Below, piece by piece: positions 34,321 to 45,227 of a stretch of 64,000 nucleotides of DNA (position 1 is its first letter; each line of letters begins with the position of its first letter). The position numbers were made by a program, and so were the translations under genes. Location of the stretch: contig JAUIMM010000016.1 of NCBI GenBank assembly GCA_031769625.1, positions 14,981,001 to 15,045,000 of the forward strand, given 5' to 3'. This stretch comes from Taudactylus pleione (lineage: Eukaryota > Chordata > Amphibia > Anura > Myobatrachidae). Below the pieces are notes generated by a model that saw only the letters and a program-made list of their open reading frames with translations, ran no database searches and was not told where the DNA came from.

Positions 34321-34600
34321 CGGAAAGGTGGCAAAGGCACAACTGGGGAGGGCTGGGGCAGAGGCACACTTAGGGAGAGCAGAGGCACACTTAGGAAGGT
34401 ATGGAGTCACACTTGGGGAGTGCTGAGGCAGTGGCATATTTGGGGAGGGAGGCTGATGTACACTCTGGGAGGCATGGAGTCTGACACACTTGAAGAGGAG
34501 AGCAGAGGCACACTTGGGGAGGGTTGAGGCACACTTGGGGATGACTCTGGCAGGGGCACACTTGGGGAGGGAGGCAAAGACACACTTGCTGAGGCTTGTG
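34308..34600. repeat. Minisatellite, GGCACACTTGGGGAGGG units
   Basis: Units beginning GGCACACTTGGGGAGGG or GGCACACTTAGG recur about ten times at roughly 22-34-bp spacing. The open frames on both strands here are repetitive and not genes. Confidence 0.85.
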
Positions 34601-34639
34601 GGAGCTGTTTGCCAGGCCCAGCAGGTTCATGAATGAAAG

Positions 34640-37189
34640 CAGGCAGAGGGAGGAGGAGAGTTGGCAATGGGAAAGGTGGAACCGGACAGACAGTCATCCA
34701 AGATAATAGCTGGTCACTATGGGAGGGTGGCTCAGGTCCCATGCTCCCATATAAGCTTTTACTGCCCTGAGTGTCTGATTCGGGCAGCAAAATGCTTTTT
34801 ACTCACAGACAACTGCCAGGGAATAAAAAGCAGTTTACAGATAGAACATCTGTGTAGTATGCACCCCCCCCACCTCTGAGCCTGCAACAGTAGTACTGAC
34901 TGTACCCTCCTGATGGCGGGAGGGTACAGAGACCTTTGTAGTCTATATGTTAATACCAGTTTCTAGGCTGGCAGCCTATATTTGCAGACGTGCATGTACT
35001 TTTGTTAAGCTGGGTCCAAATTCAGCAAGAAATAATTTTCATCTTCATTCTCTGCCAGGTGTACTGTTCTGCTACGACAAAGAGAAAAATTATAATTTTA
35101 ACCTTCCATCAGTTTTTGCTTCTTTGTACAAAACATTTACAAATGACGATGTATTTACCGTACTTCTCTTAAGACGTAGAGTTGAATTAGGGTTGGCTGC
35201 ACAACACATATTTTAATTGTTTATCTGAGAGTGGTTTGTGTACATTGAATTAATTTACGATTGCATATTCTGCAGAGTGTATATGGGCGGGCACAATGTA
35301 AAAGAAATGTTACTATAAAAAGATATACACATTGTATAAAAAAATAGCTAGCACAGATTTTGTGTTTGAAACACGATTGTGCATGTAGAATTACTGAATA
35401 AAAATAACCAACAGATGGCACTCTTGTAAAAGGACACGCGTAAAGTGACAAAATCCATATCACCTTTCTGAATAAGTGACTCATTCTTCTTCTTGTTACT
35501 AATGTAATCAAACACATATAAATATTACATTTGTCTATACAGCATGTGTGTTTTTTAACTAATGTGCTTCTTATAGTTAGCTCTTATTTAAACATCAATT
35601 CATCTTTTATTATTTAGATAAGAACATTTTCCATTTTATGTGTGAACAGATCTCCCCAAAGTCTCATTACATTAATGTTCGTAGGGTGTCAGATCTTTGC
35701 TATTAATTAAGGATAATGTGACTGGCCGTAGGAGTGGGCATTTAGTTAGGGGAAACTGTTGCACTGGGAGAGATTTAAGGCCCGAGGAAAGGACAGTGAC
35801 TATTTAGCCTGCTAAGCACTGACTGTTCGTTAGACTCAATTTGTCAAGAGAAAACAAGTAGTTGCATAGAATGTAATAGTCTCTTTATTGTATCTACCGT
35901 ATGTAGATGTACAGTATGCTTCCAGGATGAATTTGGTTTCCTCGATAGTAGTATATGTATCCTTCATTAAAATCTAATTAAGGAGGATTTGGTGCCAACC
36001 CTAAGGGAATTTAAGGGTCAACATTTGCTGCTTTATCACTCCACTGGGACGCTGGGTTTGAGCTGAGATAAACATAGATATTATTGAGCTATGTAACTAA
36101 AGCAAGCAACTATATACAATAATTTTATGATCACTTTTCTTGCATGTCCCCTATGGAGAGGCTTAACTACAATGAGTTTGCTCTCCATAAGCATTTTATG
36201 GATAAGGTATTACAGAAATTATCAAGACATGGGTTCTAAGCAGGGTGCTCCATTTGCGCTTAGCTTGAAGTAGATTATAACTATAATCTTCTATGATGGT
36301 AATAGACATATTAAAAATTGTTGGTGATACTATGGACTCCCAGAAGAGTTGGGCACCCTCCTACATAATGCCCAAGTCCTAGTGAGATGAACCGTATGAT
36401 GACACAATTCTCTGCAAAGAGTGTCATCATAGCCCTGTGGTTCACAACATTGCATCACTAGGGGTGTGACCACATTAAGTAATTTTCCTGCCCCCCCCAC
36501 CCCTTACCCCTCCAGTGATCATCTCCATCTTTCCTGGAGGAGTGTATTAAATATATGCAAATATAGTAATAGGCCAATTAACTGATATTACTACAGAGAG
36601 AGAAAGAAAACATGCTATGTTCAATGCTTTACAAAAACCTCCTAGCTGTAATGAATGGATTTATATATACTGTGTAGTCTTAATCAAGAGCAACCACTAT
36701 GGGGAGCCCTGCAATGCTGATTCATCCTTCCCTTCCGAGTCCTCTCCCCCCATTGGACCTACAGTGAGGTCAATGGCTGGGGAGGCACACATGGTCATGG
36801 AGATGGGTCTGATTGCTGGGAGCCTCTCTCACCCCCTACTTACTGTAACTCTCCCCTCACTACACTGAGCTTCAGTGTCCATTGATTCTCCTACCTGCAT
36901 AACTGTGTATTCTCTTGATTCTGCTGACTGAGCTCCGATATCTAAACACTGCAGTGCACTTCCTGGTCACATGACACATCCAGGGTGTCCATCAGTGCTC
37001 AAGGCACATACCCCACCCTACTCAGAGGCATGCCTCTATAAGCTCTTTTTCTGTGCAGCTTACTGTCTGTGGTGTGGCGGCGCCCCCAGCTCTGCAAGCA
37101 GTGTATGACTATACAAAAGAGGCTGAGCTGTTGCTGACTCATCTCTCTCTTTTCCCTGAAGTCACAGGGAGCGCCACAAAGCTGGTGAG
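34640..37189. other. Largely unique intergenic DNA
   Basis: Mostly A/T-rich with no supported gene. The part from about 36700 to 37189 is C/T-rich, includes a CAAGGCACATACCCCACCC motif reminiscent of transposon segments at 30085, and leads into the palindrome-bearing repeat that follows. Confidence 0.45.
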
Positions 37190-37320
37190 TGTTAACTATA
37201 AAAATTATTACAATTAACAAAAAATTTTTATAAGTTATAAATATCTTCTTTGTATTATTCTAATAATTTTTAGATCAATTCTCAAGAGTATGACAGGGGA
37301 GTCCTGCCTAACTTGACTGC
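37190..37320. repeat. Second, diverged copy of the 8510-8603 palindrome repeat
   Basis: AACTATAAAAATTATTA at 37194 and TATCTTCTTTGTATTATTC at about 37242 match the arms at 8510-8603, and the same GAGTATGACAGG follows. The left arm is eroded and no longer pairs well, so the foldback is lost here. Confidence 0.8.
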
Positions 37321-37370
37321 ACGTCCCTGATATGAAGCTCCCTTTCTGCCGCCAATTAGCAGAATTCTTC

Positions 37371-38132
37371 TAATACCCCTTCAGACAAAGCGAGATTCAC
37401 GTTTTTTTCCGGTTCTCGGCCAAACTACCCATGTCTCACTTATGTCTGAAAGGCACCAACCCAGGAACATGTTCCCGGGTTAGCGCCCCTGCTATTGACC
37501 AGGGCTTTTCCATAAGTCCCAGGTAGACAACCCGGGTTAAGTCTGAATGGTGCGACCCGGGATTTTACTCCCTGGTCACACCTAGAGGCCTCTGATTGGA
37601 TGTTCAGGGCTGCCTGGAGAGGGCAGGGCTGTCTGGAGGGGGCAGGACTGCCTGGAGGAGGCGGGGCATCTTCCTACAATAGGTAAAAGCTCCTGCTGGA
37701 TCTGGGGAGATAATCAGTGGTTTCACAGCCCTTATAACCAGGGGTGAAGACCAAGTACCCAATGGTTTGGAAAGAGGTGTCTGGCCCATGCTGCAGTGTG
37801 GAGAAGCTGCCGACGCACACTAGCTATAGAGACGCTGCCCGTTGTGAGGTCTGGTAGCTGGAGAAGGGGTGTGTATATGAGTGTGATTTGTGTGTTTGTG
37901 TATGTATGACATGTATGTTTGTGTATGAGCGTGACATGAGAGTAGCCTGGCAACCTTGGATGTTAGAATGCCATTGCAGACATGCTTATGGGAATGGGAT
38001 CGACCCAGGAATTTCCTGGGTCTCAGGTGTAATGTGAAAGGGGATCTTGAGGAAAAACACGGATTTTAGCTGAGGTGAAAAACCCGGGTCTGAGCAGGGA
38101 AATTCCCGGTCTTATGTCTGCAAGTGGTATTA
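37371..38132. mobile_element. TAATACCCC-family element, copy 2 (762 bp)
   Basis: The termini TAATACCCCTTCAGAC (37371) and the complement of TAATACCACTTGCAGAC (ending 38132) are inverted repeats. The interior is rich in AACCCGGG, GACCCAGG and CCCGGGTT words, as in the 9309 copy. A central unrelated-looking portion (about 37620-37960) may be a later insertion. Confidence 0.75.
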
Positions 38133-38741
38133 GTGATGCATGCTCAGAACAGGCCTCAGTTCTTCTGAGAGCAGAGGTGTGGGACCAAGAGGCTAGAGGC
38201 ACATGGTCAGACCCCCATACCCATATTTTGCTATGAGACTCATGTTTTGACCATTATCATCAGCTGTAACTTTGAATACTAAAACCCAAGGTTACAAAGC
38301 AAATTACAGGGATTACATTTTAAGTACTTTGGCAACTCATTTTGTGTAACCAATTGATTATTTATATATTTACGATGGTCAATAAAGTTTGATACATTCA
38401 CTGATATTTACCTTCTGGTGCTTGGGTGAACAGCTAAGTCATAGCACCATTAGTGCTGATGGATGACGAACAAATACTCAATCAGAGCAGTCATTTTACA
38501 ATCCTATTCACCATCCAGTCAAGGCCAGTGCAACCAGTGGGCAAGCATATAAATAGCCTCTATACATATGTACAAATGTTCCGGAATCATTTACAAACAA
38601 ACTGGAAGAATAGCAACTTCATACTGTACATAATACAGATAAATAGCTATACCTACCCTAAAGAGCTTACAGTCTATAATAGTAGTTAAAAGTATATACA
38701 GGTGGTTAGATTTCGACTTAAGCTTGATCTGCTGCCCGTCG

Positions 38742-38982
38742 GCCATTGTGTACACACGATGTCTGTGAACTGCGTCATTCACAGACATATCGCATCGGCT
38801 GTGCTGCACAGCCGATAGACAAATATATGTCTGCAGCGGCAGCCGCGGGGAGGGGGGCAGGACACGCCCCCGACCCACCCACTGGCCGCCGGGTCCCGGG
38901 GGCACAAGCAGATGATGGCTGTTCAGTGTGTATGAATGACCATCATCTGCAGATATATCTGTTAGGTGTGTACCCACCATTA
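38742..38982. mobile_element. GCTGGGTACACAC-family MITE
   Basis: Begins GCCATTGTGTACACACGATG and ends GGTGTGTACCCACCAT. Inner pairs are ACAGACATATCG-type, GGCTGTGC/GCACAGCC, and CAGATGATGG/CCATCATCTG. It is the intact reference for the interrupted copy at 28406. Confidence 0.78.
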
Positions 38983-41282
38983 GACTTTATGCCAGATAGT
39001 GACAGTGTTTGCCGTAGGTCAATAGACATATAGAGGTCCAGTGGTATAGAATGGCCTGAGAGAGAAAGATTTTAGGCATGATAGTGTAGTGGGATTGGAT
39101 AGTGCAGAGAGCAGAACATTTAGTAGTAAGAAAACTAATCACAAAATAACTGCAGGGACAGAATGTGAATATTTACTGACAGAACATCTAGCCTCCAAAA
39201 CCATACAGAGTAAATATAGAAGATCTCTAGGCACATCGTCATTGGTCCATGCATTGTTTCTGCAAATCTGGTGCCCACCATATTATACTAAAATGTAAAT
39301 TCACCTCCAATAAGGGCCCACTGCAAGCCACTAAATAGACAATCGTATTTCACCGTACAATTTCCCAGCCACATTGCTTGGCCAAAATAACAGTCACATC
39401 ACTCAGTCACAATAGCCTTGATCCTCTATTTCAAAGAGTCCCTCAGGCAGTATGTGGGGACTTCCTCTTGGGATAACCATATGAGCTGAATATCAGAAGG
39501 TCCCAGGGACATCCAATATTAAGATCGGCTCTCTGCTGTATACATTTATGCAGAGAGATAACGGTAGTGCTGTAATATCCATGTAATTGGAGTGCTTTGT
39601 CAAGCTGCAGTAACAAGTTGAACTCCTACCCATCAGAGTTAGAGCTCTTCTTATTGGGATCCACTGCTCGTTCTTGGCAGCAAATTATTAATTAACACAG
39701 GCGGTGGGGACCAATATCCCACCAGTTCCGCTTGTGCAATGAATGAGCTCTGGGATTGGAGAGGTGATGACAAGTGCATTCATCTCCTTTACTTTTCACA
39801 AATGGGACTTGGGCATTGTTGGGTAACTCAGACCAAAGGTGCAAGTCTGTCATTAATTGTTGGTAGTCCATCAACAAATGTCAAATAAATACCATGCTAA
39901 TAACAGTTACAGAAACAAAGACAAGACACAGGTTATCATGAATAATAAAAATGATAAAAAATACAGACTAATGATTTCATGTGGCATATTCCTCAGAGTG
40001 CACACTTAATGTATTGGTGTTAAAATTGGCTCATAGCAAACAACATAATATACAGTATCTGTCAATTGTATATACCCTTAGGGCAACACTGACAGGGAAA
40101 TAAATACTACAAATATGTCTTTAGCCTATAGAGGTGCCCAACCTAGCTGGTGTTAAATATCTCTTTTAAATAGATGTTATTTAGTGAACTGTGTGAAATC
40201 AAAGCATACAGCAAACACTGGCTTTAAAAGCAGCTTTGGAGGGTAATATTTCAAGGGTTAGTTATATATATCGCCTTGATGCATTTACATCAAGGATAAA
40301 CATGCAATATCACAACAGGGGCTCTCAGAAACATTTCTGACTAGAAAAGCAGAAAAGAAAAAGTTATTATTATTATTTTTTTACTTTCTGCTTTTTCCCC
40401 TCTAAAATCAATAATCACTTAATGGCATGTTCCACCTGCGCAATGTGGCCTTCACCTCCATTAGCGAGCTACTTCTGCCAACAATTAATAACTGCTTGAA
40501 CACAATATACCCAACATGACTTAGAATAACTGTTAAATGAATAACCTTGTGTCCTCAGAGTGGATTAGAACATTGTTACAATTGTAGTCACCCAGCATGT
40601 GTATTATAAGTTTTTGTTGATTTTTTTTTTCTTTTTTATTCTTTTATTTTAAAGATGTCATTTTCTATACATCTATTATCACTGTATTATGCAGAAGCAG
40701 ACTCCGTAACTTGCAGATATATCGAGTGGCGGATTTTACTTTTATAGTTTCCTTTGTTGGTTCTATAGTGCTTATTTTATTAATTGTACAAAGACAATCA
40801 GTTTAGTTATAAAAGAGCTTGCAGCCCTTTCACATGATGAATAAGAACACAAAATACATTCAGTAGAATGGTGAGCGACTTAATAGAAATGATAAAAGTC
40901 CCTTTTTTAATGGTGACAAATACAGTGTAGGCAAAAGAATGTCAACTGGGTTCCCGCTTCCCATGTAATTGGCGCAATTCTATCACAATTACATTAACAC
41001 TAATTATGTATAGAGCAGTAATAGGAAACCTGATATACTTCAAGGGCCACATCCGGGCAGCCCTCTAACCTTCAACAGGGCCACACATTACCCTTATTCT
41101 CAATAGGAACTTAAAATAATACATGTATTCAATTAAAGAGACACCTATGTAATAAGATTTCATTTAAATAAGCATAACAAACATGACAACAAGCAAGGTA
41201 GGAAGGCGCTGGGGGCAGTAAGTGCAGGCATGAGGGGCGCATGTGTCACATGGCCACCTGCTGCCCATCACTGGTATATAAG
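38983..41282. other. Intergenic DNA upstream of lmo4
   Basis: A/T-rich and mainly unique. I detect no gene or clear transposon. The stretch from about 40380 to 40620, containing TCAATAATCACTTAATGGC and ATTAATAACTGC, has homeodomain-like words and could be a distal regulatory element, but this is only an impression. Confidence 0.45.
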
Positions 41283-41452
41283 GGTCTATTTACTAAGCCT
41301 TGAATGGAGCTAAAGGGAACGGAGGTAAGGTACCAGCCAACCAGTTCCTGTCATTTTTCAAACACAGCCTGTGACATGACGGTTAGGAGCTGCTTGGCTG
41401 GTGCTTTATCTCCTTCCTCTTTATCTCCATCCAAGGCTTAGTAAATAGACCC
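41283..41452. mobile_element. Palindromic MITE, 'CCAATCAGCT' family, copy 2
   Basis: AGGGTCTATTTACTAAGCC at the left and GGCTTAGTAAATAGACCCC at the right are inverted ends. The arms include CCAGCCAACCAG and CTTGGCTGGTGC with a diverged centre. It lies only about 450 bp upstream of the lmo4 first exon. Confidence 0.8.
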
Positions 41453-41639
41453 CATAGTGAGAGTGACCCCATTTATGGCCCTGCTAGCAGACAGCCTGTA
41501 TGTTAAATAGGGCTAATACATTGCATTGGTCTATAATGACCAGCATGGAGCTACCTTTGATCATTATAACACATATTCTCGAATAAAACTTGGGGACGGA
41601 TAATAATGAGTAACTTTGTAACTATATGGCTGCAGAGGG

Positions 41640-41900
41640 CTTAGCTGGGCATTAGTGACCTGGCTGGGTGATAGTTGTCACAGGCAGCCTGGGGGCAGTT
41701 CTCCGGGTTCTGGTCTGGAGCTTCCTATGGCTCAAATAGAATGAAATAAAATATCCGCTCGGAAAAGGAGTACTGCCACCTGATCTGTCCATCATGCTGT
41801 GGCCCTGCCCCCGGTCCCTGGCGTCGGCCTGCCCTGGGCTCATTTTATTATTCCGCCTGAACAATCAGAGAAGGGATTGGACTGGGAGGAGCCAGAGCGG
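41640..41900 (+). promoter_or_regulatory. Probable lmo4 promoter region
   Basis: Composition turns GC-rich just before the predicted first exon, with a CCCTGCCCCCGG GC-box-like element at about 41802, an inverted CCAAT (GATTGG) at about 41875, and GCGGCGGCAGCAG at the expected start. There is no convincing TATA box at a suitable distance, in keeping with a GC-rich initiator-type promoter. The start site is inferred only from composition. Confidence 0.55.
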
Positions 41901-42352
41901 CGGCAGCAGAGAGCTGGGCTAAGCTCCGTCACTAACACATGTCAGCACTGAGCAGCAGCACAGAGCAGCAGGATACAGAGAGAGAGGGAAGGAGAGAGCT
42001 GCAGCAGCCCGGAGCTCACCACACAGACAGCAGCAGCACCCCTAGCCCTGGGCCTCTCAGCAGCAACCCGTCTACAATTCTGACATCCCATCTTGGGAGC
42101 TTCGCCCTCTCCCCCCTGTGCAGCCGGTCACAGAGGAGCTATCTAGGAGTTGATCCGCGATCGGGAGGAAACTTGCGGCTGGGCATCAGCAGGGACAGCC
42201 GGGATCTGTGCCTGGGGAACTAACTGCACCTCGGATCGCAGAGCAGCGTTACCTACAGCAGCAGCAACTCCGGGACCTGTGCGTTCTCCGTACTGCGCCC
42301 ATCCCCACTGATCCCGGCGGTGGCTGTGTGTGAGAGAGCGAGGACGGCAGAG
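41895..42352 (+). other. lmo4: lmo4 non-coding first exon (5' UTR)
   Basis: GC-rich, CAG-rich leader ending in a strong donor, GCAGAG|GTAAGG, at 42352/42353. LMO4 genes have a non-coding first exon spliced to the exon carrying the start codon, and the coding exon here has an acceptor only three bases upstream of its ATG, so an upstream leader exon is required. The left boundary is approximate. The leader contains an ATG-initiated frame of 94 codons (41939-42223), a possible upstream ORF, which is Ser/Gln-rich and has no recognised domain. Confidence 0.65.
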
Positions 42353-43739
42353 GTAAGGCAGGCTGACTCTCCGGGGCTATTGCATGCGCTCTCCTCTAGC
42401 AGCACTCTCCTGTGCTGGCGGCATGCCCGGCTCTCCGGCTCTACCCAGCTCTCCTGCCCCGTCCTGCTCCTGTCCTGCCCCCTTTATGCCCAGCTCTCCT
42501 ACCACTGTCCTGCCCGGCCTTCCTGTGCCCCTTTTATGCCCGGATCTCCCGTTCACAACTATGCCCGGGGTAGAAGGAGTGCAGCTGGCAGGGATCGGCT
42601 ACTTGCTCCTCAAGAGTCCCGGGTGCCCCTGACTGCAGCCTCCGCAGCTATACAATGATGCCCTTGGTAGTAGAAGCGGCGATATCTAGAGGCTCTAAAT
42701 AGACAAATAAATGTACAAGGGCAAGCGCAGACCAGCTCTCCCCTCCAGCCCCTCATCACCTCTGTACCCTATGGGAAAGGTTCCCTGGCATGGCTGTATA
42801 GTGGGGGATCGCCACTCGCCTCCCTTCACTACACAGGGTAACTGGGAAATCCTTTTATAAGAAACAGTGGCAGAAAGATCAAAGTGGACTCAACTAGTCT
42901 TTGTGTCCCCGGACTGGAAAACCAGTGACTTGTTAATTACAACCCATCTTTGAATTAAGAATCTAGTTTTTGTATTAGAATTTACCTCCCCCCCCCCCCC
43001 CTTCTCATCAGAGATCTCCATTAAACAGGAGACGTCGCCTTTGCCTCTAGCTGCCACTACTGGCTCCCACTCACATCCCCTAAATTGTCTGCCTATATCA
43101 CTTATGCAGCAGCTCTATTAAAGTTAAAAGGTTTTTATTTCCTCAACTGCAATGAAACTTGATGAGAGCCCTCCCTATAAGTTATCCTGCGAGTCCCTTT
43201 CTGGTCAGTGCAGCAGGATTCATCTCTAGTAGATTTAATCAGCATTAAGGTATTGCTTGTCTTTAAGAGCTTTACTTAATGTGGTTACTGGATGCCTGGC
43301 ACAGTGTCACGTTTCATTTATTTATTTTTTATTTACCTTTCAACCAGGATTGGGGCAGGTCATAGACCATCCTCCCTAAAGAAATTTGAAGCAAAGAGAG
43401 AGAGGAAAAAAAAAAAGATGAAAACACTTGGTATGCTCTGGGCAGGAAATGCAGATTCATTTAGGGGTTGGAGATGAAATTGTTACCAAAAGCCATTTGT
43501 TGAGTAATGCATCAGATAAATCAATTTACATAAAGGTACGATGCATTCGGGTACACGAAGATAATGGCTTTTAGAGTGGTTCCGTTTCCCAAGCCCTAGT
43601 GTTTTGTTACAGCTTAATAGGTACAGTTCTGATTATGGCAGATTGTGTGGTTTATTTACTGTCCTTTGCAAAATGTCTTAGAATACTACTGCCACCAACT
43701 TCACCGACTGCAAACTTATATATGTGCATCTATATATAC

Positions 43740-43822
<83 letters not shown>

Positions 43823-44988
43823 CTCATTGTGACCTGGGAACCCTACTGGAGTGATTCAAAACCACTGTCACATATCACCAAAGATTGGTTAGAACCTTTT
43901 ATTGTTTACTTTTTGGTCCCATTGAAAGGTGGTGTTTAAGATTTGGAAATCAGGTGGACACTGTCAGCAGCAATGAAAGACTTATGTTAGCAATAAAGTT
44001 TTAAGTGCTATGGCTACCTGGTTCTTGGAATTTATCTGGTCTTGCATCTAACAATGGTCCAAATAATTATAGTCCACTTGGTACAGGGGTCAAGAGGCCA
44101 CTTGAAACCAGTTTGTCCCTGGCAGTATGTGCCATGTCTGCTGAGTACTCACATAAGGTGATTTTGCAATTGTGTTGACAGTCAGATGTTCTTTAATTCT
44201 GACTGTAGCTTCAGCTGTAGGACTTTTATCTATGAATACATTCCTTCTGAAGGTGTAGATTCATTGCATTTAAATTACTGATCTGGGACTAATTACTGCA
44301 ACTGTGGTTGTTTTGTATAGTACATGAAAGGGCTTCCTAAACTTCAGTTCTGTTGAAACCAAATTGCATAGTGACATTCATTGATTTGCTTGAAATCCAA
44401 TTCTATTTAAGCTGATCTGATAATAATGAGAAATTGAGTACAAAAGCACCATAACAAAGAATTTCTCAAATATGAAAAACTGTTCCAACAAGTTTGTGCT
44501 CCCTTCTCTATATGCACGGTGATGAATTTGCTAAAAATGTTTTGTTTGGAGATGACCTGCCCTAGACAAGAGACCTAAATAGTTTTAATAGCTTGTACTT
44601 TAATCCTCTTTAGTAAACCAATAAAGTTATCGCCTTTTACTCTAATTATCTACCACTTTATCTTTAGCAAACATAGCGCCATCACCCTTCATATCAAAAT
44701 GTACCCTTGTGTCTACACAGAATCCTCAACCTTTCTTTACATTTCAAGGATAGTATTGTCATGAAGACCTGACACAACTTCGGACAGTTCCTAGACTATC
44801 AGTAAAGAGATCTGGTGGGTGGTGGCACCTCTGAGAGAGATGGATCGTTGACCCTAAACAAAACAAATAAACACTTGCAGGTCTCCATTAATTAGCTATT
44901 TGCTACTGTATTGAAAACCTGACTGAAGTTTGAACAAAATTCCGAATAACTTTTTTTAAATTTTTCTTATTTGCTCATATTTTCTTAG
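42353..44988 (+). other. lmo4: lmo4 intron 1
   Basis: Runs from the GTAAGG donor to the TTTTCTTAG acceptor. Its first 350 bases remain GC-rich, with CTGCCC/CTCTCC tracts. A poly-C tract is at 42987-42999 and a GT/AT microsatellite at 43739-43820. No exon was found inside it. Confidence 0.65.
43739..43820. repeat. (GT)n-(AT)n microsatellite in lmo4 intron 1
   Basis: About 13 GT repeats followed by about 28 AT repeats. The Tyr/Ile and Cys/Val repeat frames of 69-77 codons across it are artefacts. Confidence 0.97.
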
Positions 44989-45227
44989 ACCATGGTGAAT
45001 CCAGGTAGTAGTGCTCAGCCTCCTCCGGTGACTGCTAGCACCCTCTCCTGGAAACGGTGTGCTGGGTGCGGTGGAAAGATTGCAGATCGATTCTTGCTGT
45101 ATGCCATGGACAGCTACTGGCACAGTAGATGTCTTAAATGCTCTTGCTGTCAAGCTCAACTTGGGGAAATCGGCACTTCATGCTATACGAAGAGTGGGAT
45201 GATCCTCTGCAGAAATGACTACATTAG
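44989..45227 (+). CDS. lmo4: lmo4 exon 2 (first coding exon): start codon, N terminus and LIM1
   Basis: Acceptor TTTTCTTAG at 44988, then ACC and the ATG at 44992. It encodes residues 1-78 plus two bases of Arg79, through RNDYI. The donor is GTTTGT at 45228: reading on past it yields FVSVNI, which departs from LMO4, while splicing to 58482 restores Arg-Leu-Phe-Gly-Asn-Ser-Gly. Residues 1-20 are Pro/Ser-rich. LIM1 occupies about 23-76. Confidence 0.96.

Noticed and set aside
43599..43939. Frames with long Tyr-Ile and Cys-Val repeats
   Set aside because: Translations of the GT/AT microsatellite in lmo4 intron 1.
44956..45159. 67-codon minus-strand frame over lmo4 exon 2
   Set aside because: Shadow of a coding exon on the opposite strand.
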